Of a stretch of DNA of 64,000 nucleotides, positions 59,571-64,000 are shown piece after piece (within the stretch, counting starts at the first letter, position 1; each line of letters opens with the position of its first letter). Position numbers and translations under genes: made by a program. The stretch is from contig NC_061782.1 in the NCBI RefSeq assembly GCF_022458985.1, positions 6,527,672-6,591,671 on the forward strand. The letters run 5' to 3'. The stretch is from Mugil cephalus. Lineage: Eukaryota; Chordata; Actinopteri; Mugiliformes; Mugilidae. Under the pieces are notes generated by a model, which saw only the letters and a program-made list of their open reading frames with translations, was not told the origin of the DNA and did not search any database.

Positions 59571-60008
59571 CGCCGATCAGCCACAACATTAAAACCACCA
59601 ACGGTGAAGTAAACAACAATGACCGCATTGTGGCAACTCAGTGTTCTGCTGGGAAACTTTTGGACCTGGCATTCATTCGTGTGGATGTTACTTAGACATG
59701 TAGCACCCACCTAGACCAGACCAGACACCCCCACCCCTATAGCAATGACACTCCTTGATGGCAGCTGTTTAGGAACAACAACAAAAAAAAACAACCATGA
59801 AAAACAGTAAAAAGTTTTGACATGGCCTCTAAATTCACTAGATCCCAAACTGATCAAGTATCTCCGGGATGATCCATAGAGGCCCCTCATCTCATAGGAT
59901 CTAAAGGCCCCCCAGTAATTGTGTTACTAGACACCACAGGAGTCCTTCAGAGGGCCCATGTCCATCCTCTGATGATTAGAAAGGTGGTCATAATGTTATG
60001 CCTGATAC
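59571..60008. mobile_element. Fourth copy of the CACTGATCAG-type element
   Basis: It begins CGCCGATCAGCCACAACATTA and ends GGTGGTCATAATGTTATGCCTGAT, with the interior collinear with the 26069 copy (GGACCTGGCATTC...GTGGATGTTACTTAGACATG). The outermost bases are mutated and no TA duplication is recognisable. Confidence 0.7.
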
Positions 60009-63000
60009 AAGTTCAGTTTCGGCAACAACAGATTTACTCGAAAATGATTTTAAGAGTCAACTTTATTTGACTTGAAAGTTCAGCGGAGAGTTTGTTCTGG
60101 GACGAATTAGACTGACAATTCCACATCTGTGACAATTTGTTTATGTCATTCATTTATTTTTAGGCTTATGGACAATGTGCACACGCATTAAACAGTGTCA
60201 AAGACACGAATAGACGTGTGCATCAGATTTAGCAGAGAGCTAATTTCCACCTTTAGTCCGAAAATAAAAACACAAAACAACATCCAACACAGACCCGCAG
60301 GACGTACAGAGATGTTGACGACACCACGCGACGAACACTGCACAAAAACACACAAGCACAATGCACAAAATACAATCTAAAATGTGCACCTAATGTAATG
60401 CGTTTAGTAAGATTAGTAAGAGTAGATAACAGGGTTTATTTTAAATATTAGCATTGGTATTTTACATTCACAAGACTGTTGTTCTTTAAGAGAGTTAATA
60501 GAGTTGGGGCCACTCTGTTGCCCATTTATTTAAAAAAAGAAAAACATGACAGCACCAGCGCACTTAATCAGCGCTGACCAGTGACCATTTAAAAGCGAAT
60601 TAAGACCCACGGTTAATATTTGACCTCAAACTTCGGTCTAGACGCAACAATCTCGATTATTACTGGATTACACGTGAATAAATTTCATTTGACTGAACCG
60701 AAAACAAACCTGTCTCTTTGTAGCTGCTCATCCTCCGCCCCCACACACACACACACCAGTTCAAGGACATGTATTTCCAAGAATATATCAGTAATTAACG
60801 AGGAAGTGGGTTCACAAGCTGTTACTATAGTAAGTATTGCGAGACGCACAACACTTGGTTCTTATCCCCACTGTACGTGTCTGAGGCATTATAATGTATA
60901 GCAATGTGGTCATTTTGTTACACTAAATGTTATTAAATGTGATTTTTATGCACTATTCATTTATTCTTCCACCAATGTTCTATATTTAAAGCTACATTCT
61001 GAGTCATTCATCTGAATAAATACATGTTTTCTTGCTAATCACACATAGACGCCCATATGTTTTCTTGGTTATTATGCACGTTCAACAATTTTCCTTGAAA
61101 TAAAATAACATTAAAGCCATCTGGGCACAACTGGCTACAGGTGTGTTCTCTCTTGTTGCTGTTTGGATAAAACGGGGTTGTAATTATCTTACCCCTGCTT
61201 TAAATTTTTGTGAGGCTAACGAGCGGCGGATGTCCTCTAAACGCCTTCCGGAGCGATGCCTCGTTTTCTTTTTTTTTGTCACGTGAACTGGCCCTTTCTG
61301 TAGCTCACCTGGCCGAGAGGTCAACGCCGTAAACAGAGGCTGTAGTCCTCTACACTGCAGAGGTGCAGCTCTGATTCTAGCCTGCAACCTTAGCTACGTT
61401 AAACCCCTTAATCTCACCTGATCACTTCCTGTTTCTCTCCACTACCGCATATCCATAACAAAGGCATAAAAATAGCTTTAAAATGTAGTTTAAAAGCACC
61501 ACTGATGGAGCTGTTCTCAGTAGATGAATTGAAGTAGGTAGTTTCTTTTGCGGCAACTGTAATTTGTCACATTTATTTCTTGCTGGACACTTGCTGGTTC
61601 ATTGTGGGGATGCTGTTTGTGGTGTGTGTTACGTTTCTGTGAAGCAAGCTTTCCAAAGTTTAAAATAAATCCCACAGATGTTTAATGAAATATTCTACTG
61701 AGATGCATTTTAAAAGGCGTTTAAGAAGGATTCATCTGTTCCCTTTTTGGAATTTGCAGCCGCAGCCTAGTAAGAGATGCAAAACAAAAAACAAAAAACT
61801 TTGGCCATTCATTCATATCATAATCGTCTCACTTCTGAATCCCCTTGACTTCATTAGTGATTGCACAAGAACCAACGGTGTGTTCAAGTACAAATCCTCG
61901 CGAAATGTAAATCTAAACAAACTATAGATGAAGAGAAACAGGAAAAGCAGCTCATCCCTATTTCCTGTCGAAGCGCGAAGCTGCACAAACCACAGACATA
62001 AAGCTATAGCTGGCAGGCACTTTGTAATAATGTCGAACAAACAAAAACGCCTCTAAATGACGCGCTTAGGGCAGATGCTGCAAACTGTGCTTAATGTATG
62101 ATCTACGTCCTGAGTGGATTCATTTGAATAGCAAAATGTTTCTCTTAATGAATCTGTTACAAGCCACAGTTTTACGCGGTTAAATTTGCAAGAATTTTGC
62201 AAAATATTCCTACTTTCCTCCATGTGTTTGTCCCTATCTTTGCCCTTCATGGCAAAAAAAAAAAAAAAAGGTGCTGAAACACACACACACACACACTCAG
62301 TGAGAGAGTCAGTCAGTGAGAGAGCAAATGTTTAGGAGGACAATGCAAAAGCTCACTACCCACTGTTAGAAAACCACTCATCTAAATCAGGGAAATTATG
62401 ATAATGGGGCATCTCATTATTCCCCTACTCACTCCGAATCAGCCCCTGACATCACATCATTATAGGTGCATTCATATAAACAGATTGGATGGCATAAATA
62501 CGGAGCTGACACCTTCAGAACTTTCTCATCTGCGCCGTCTAATGCCTCCCCGAGTGTTTGCGCGTGAGACAGGAAGCGCGGGTCTCAGGGAGGGGTTGCA
62601 GGGGGCCGTGGTGGTCACCATTCGGGACAGAGGCGCCACGTGGCCGAAAACAGAACTCCCCGGTTCTCTGTGAAGACATGCAAATGTTTTTTTATGAGTC
62701 AATGCATTTCAGATCAGACGGTGAATAGTGAAACACCGGCGACTAAGACTGCTACACACTTAGAAAAATACCCTAAAGCACTCGTGTAATGAGTGATCTC
62801 TGGCAAGTTCAAATTCTGGGGACGCCTGACCGTTGCAGCAGACAGTTAATCAATCCAAGGGCTTGTCTTTTTTTCGGTTTTGGGGAAAAAATATGGGAGG
62901 CCAAGCCTAATCAGCAGAGGAAACAGATCTCAGGGGGGTGTTGGGCACCAGGAAAATGGATCTGGGTTGTGAAAAACCACCGTTACCACGAGCTGCTCTG

Positions 63001-64000
63001 GATTCAGCCATCTGGAGATGCCTGCTCCAAAAGCCGGTAAAGTTCGCTAAACTGGGGCCCAGCTAGGAAACAGGTTTCCACCTCCTTAACAGACAGCCAA
63101 CACTCCCAGTTACCAGAGATATGCTCGAGAACTTGTTACTGTCAGTCACGGTAACCGACACTTTTCAATGTTCAGACTTTAAATTGTCTGAAAGGACACA
63201 CTTTCATTTGTTTCTCATTAAGAAAATAGGTTTCTCTAATTAATCTATTAATTTGCCCTCAATTTGATCGTGTTGTTTTTTCTTTCCACTTCCCTCAGAC
63301 TTAAACTTTTCAGTCTGTCTGTCTTCAGGGATGACATCATCTGTTTGTTTTTTTAAATCCTTTTTAACGCACAACTCCAATTACTGCAACCTTTTCCCAC
63401 TGACCATTAACTTGCATTTCACCTGTCCACTCATGCAAAAAATTAGAAGTAGTTAGCCGATGCAAATACCTAAAGGCTTTACGGCAACGCCACTCAAATA
63501 CATACGACTGAGATGCAACAGAAAGAGCACATATATTATATTTCTAGTTCAATATTTGCCCCTTTATTTATCTTGCACTGCTATTTACCTCTAACGTCAG
63601 TGCAACTAATTGCTCTCACATTAAGCGCTTTTTTATAAAATGACTAATAAAAGCTGGAAAAATGTGCAATAATACACTGACAATGTAAATCTGTGTGAGA
63701 TCTGGAGTGGTAGGCAGCTGGTTTGACGTTCTTTACTGTCTTGTGAATAGATTGTGGAGCAGGATTTACTCTTAGTGTTTATAATACGAAAGTAAGAAAG
63801 TTTTAATATTCCTATAAAGATATCTACAGTGTTGAATTAAATCCAATTAAATATTTTAAGGTATTTTATTATAGGTCCACTATAAGTGTGGGTATCATTA
63901 ATGGTCTCTCTGAGATGCAGTTTATCTCGTGGTGTGACCTGGTGTTGGAGGAGTGAATTAGATCGCCCTCTTGTGGCCATTTATGATAATTCTTGTTTTA
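60009..64000. other. Non-coding right end of the window
   Basis: AT-rich with no recognised gene. It includes a GC-richer island at 62500-62660 followed by an octamer motif ATGCAAAT (62678-62685) and an AP-1 site TGAGTCA (62695-62701). A (CA)n tract lies at 62279-62296. Confidence 0.5.

Overview
The window is vertebrate nuclear DNA, almost certainly from a teleost fish. Genes have many short GT-AG exons, the intergenic DNA is AT-rich with many microsatellites, and the mobile elements are fish-type (a Tc1-like transposon, small TA-flanked inverted-repeat elements, a LINE tail). Five protein-coding genes can be reconstructed. NANP (+, 2 exons, 243 aa) is N-acylneuraminate-9-phosphatase. POLR1B (-, 15 exons, 1134 aa) is the second-largest subunit of RNA polymerase I. 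TTL (-, 7 exons, 405 aa) is tubulin-tyrosine ligase. FIGNL1 (+, one coding exon, 644 aa) is an AAA ATPase that acts on RAD51. IKZF1/Ikaros (-, 7 coding exons, 516 aa) is a lymphoid zinc-finger transcription factor. For the multi-exon genes I joined exons by hand; reading phase is kept at every junction and the total lengths match the human proteins closely, except at the TTL C-terminus.

Layout: 1-10.7 kb has no recognisable gene (microsatellites, small elements, several GC-richer islands). NANP (10.8-12.4 kb) and POLR1B (19.1-13.2 kb) converge. Just upstream of POLR1B is a LINE 3' remnant, followed by three tandem copies of a 1.33-1.36 kb unit (19.7-23.25 kb). Each unit carries a complete 7SL (signal recognition particle) RNA gene on the minus strand, with a CRE-like site 44-51 bases upstream and a T-run terminator. 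TTL (29.9-27.3 kb) and FIGNL1 (31.8-33.75 kb) diverge from a shared upstream region with a ZNF143-type motif. FIGNL1 and ikzf1 converge across 34.4-38.1 kb, which holds two unexplained GC-rich islands. ikzf1 runs from 52.0 kb down to 39.06 kb. Its likely non-coding first exon and promoter lie near 56.4-56.7 kb, and a GATA / NF-E2 / GATA motif cluster typical of blood-cell enhancers lies at 57.95-58.32 kb. The rest, to 64 kb, is non-coding.

The genes are mostly housekeeping (sialic-acid synthesis, rRNA transcription, SRP RNA, tubulin retyrosination, recombination repair) next to one tissue-specific regulator. No operon-like system, CRISPR array or novel multi-gene system is visible. The most notable structures are the 7SL array, the candidate ikzf1 promoter and enhancer, two GC-AG introns, a serine-rich replacement of the TTL C-terminus, and the GC-rich islands I could not identify.
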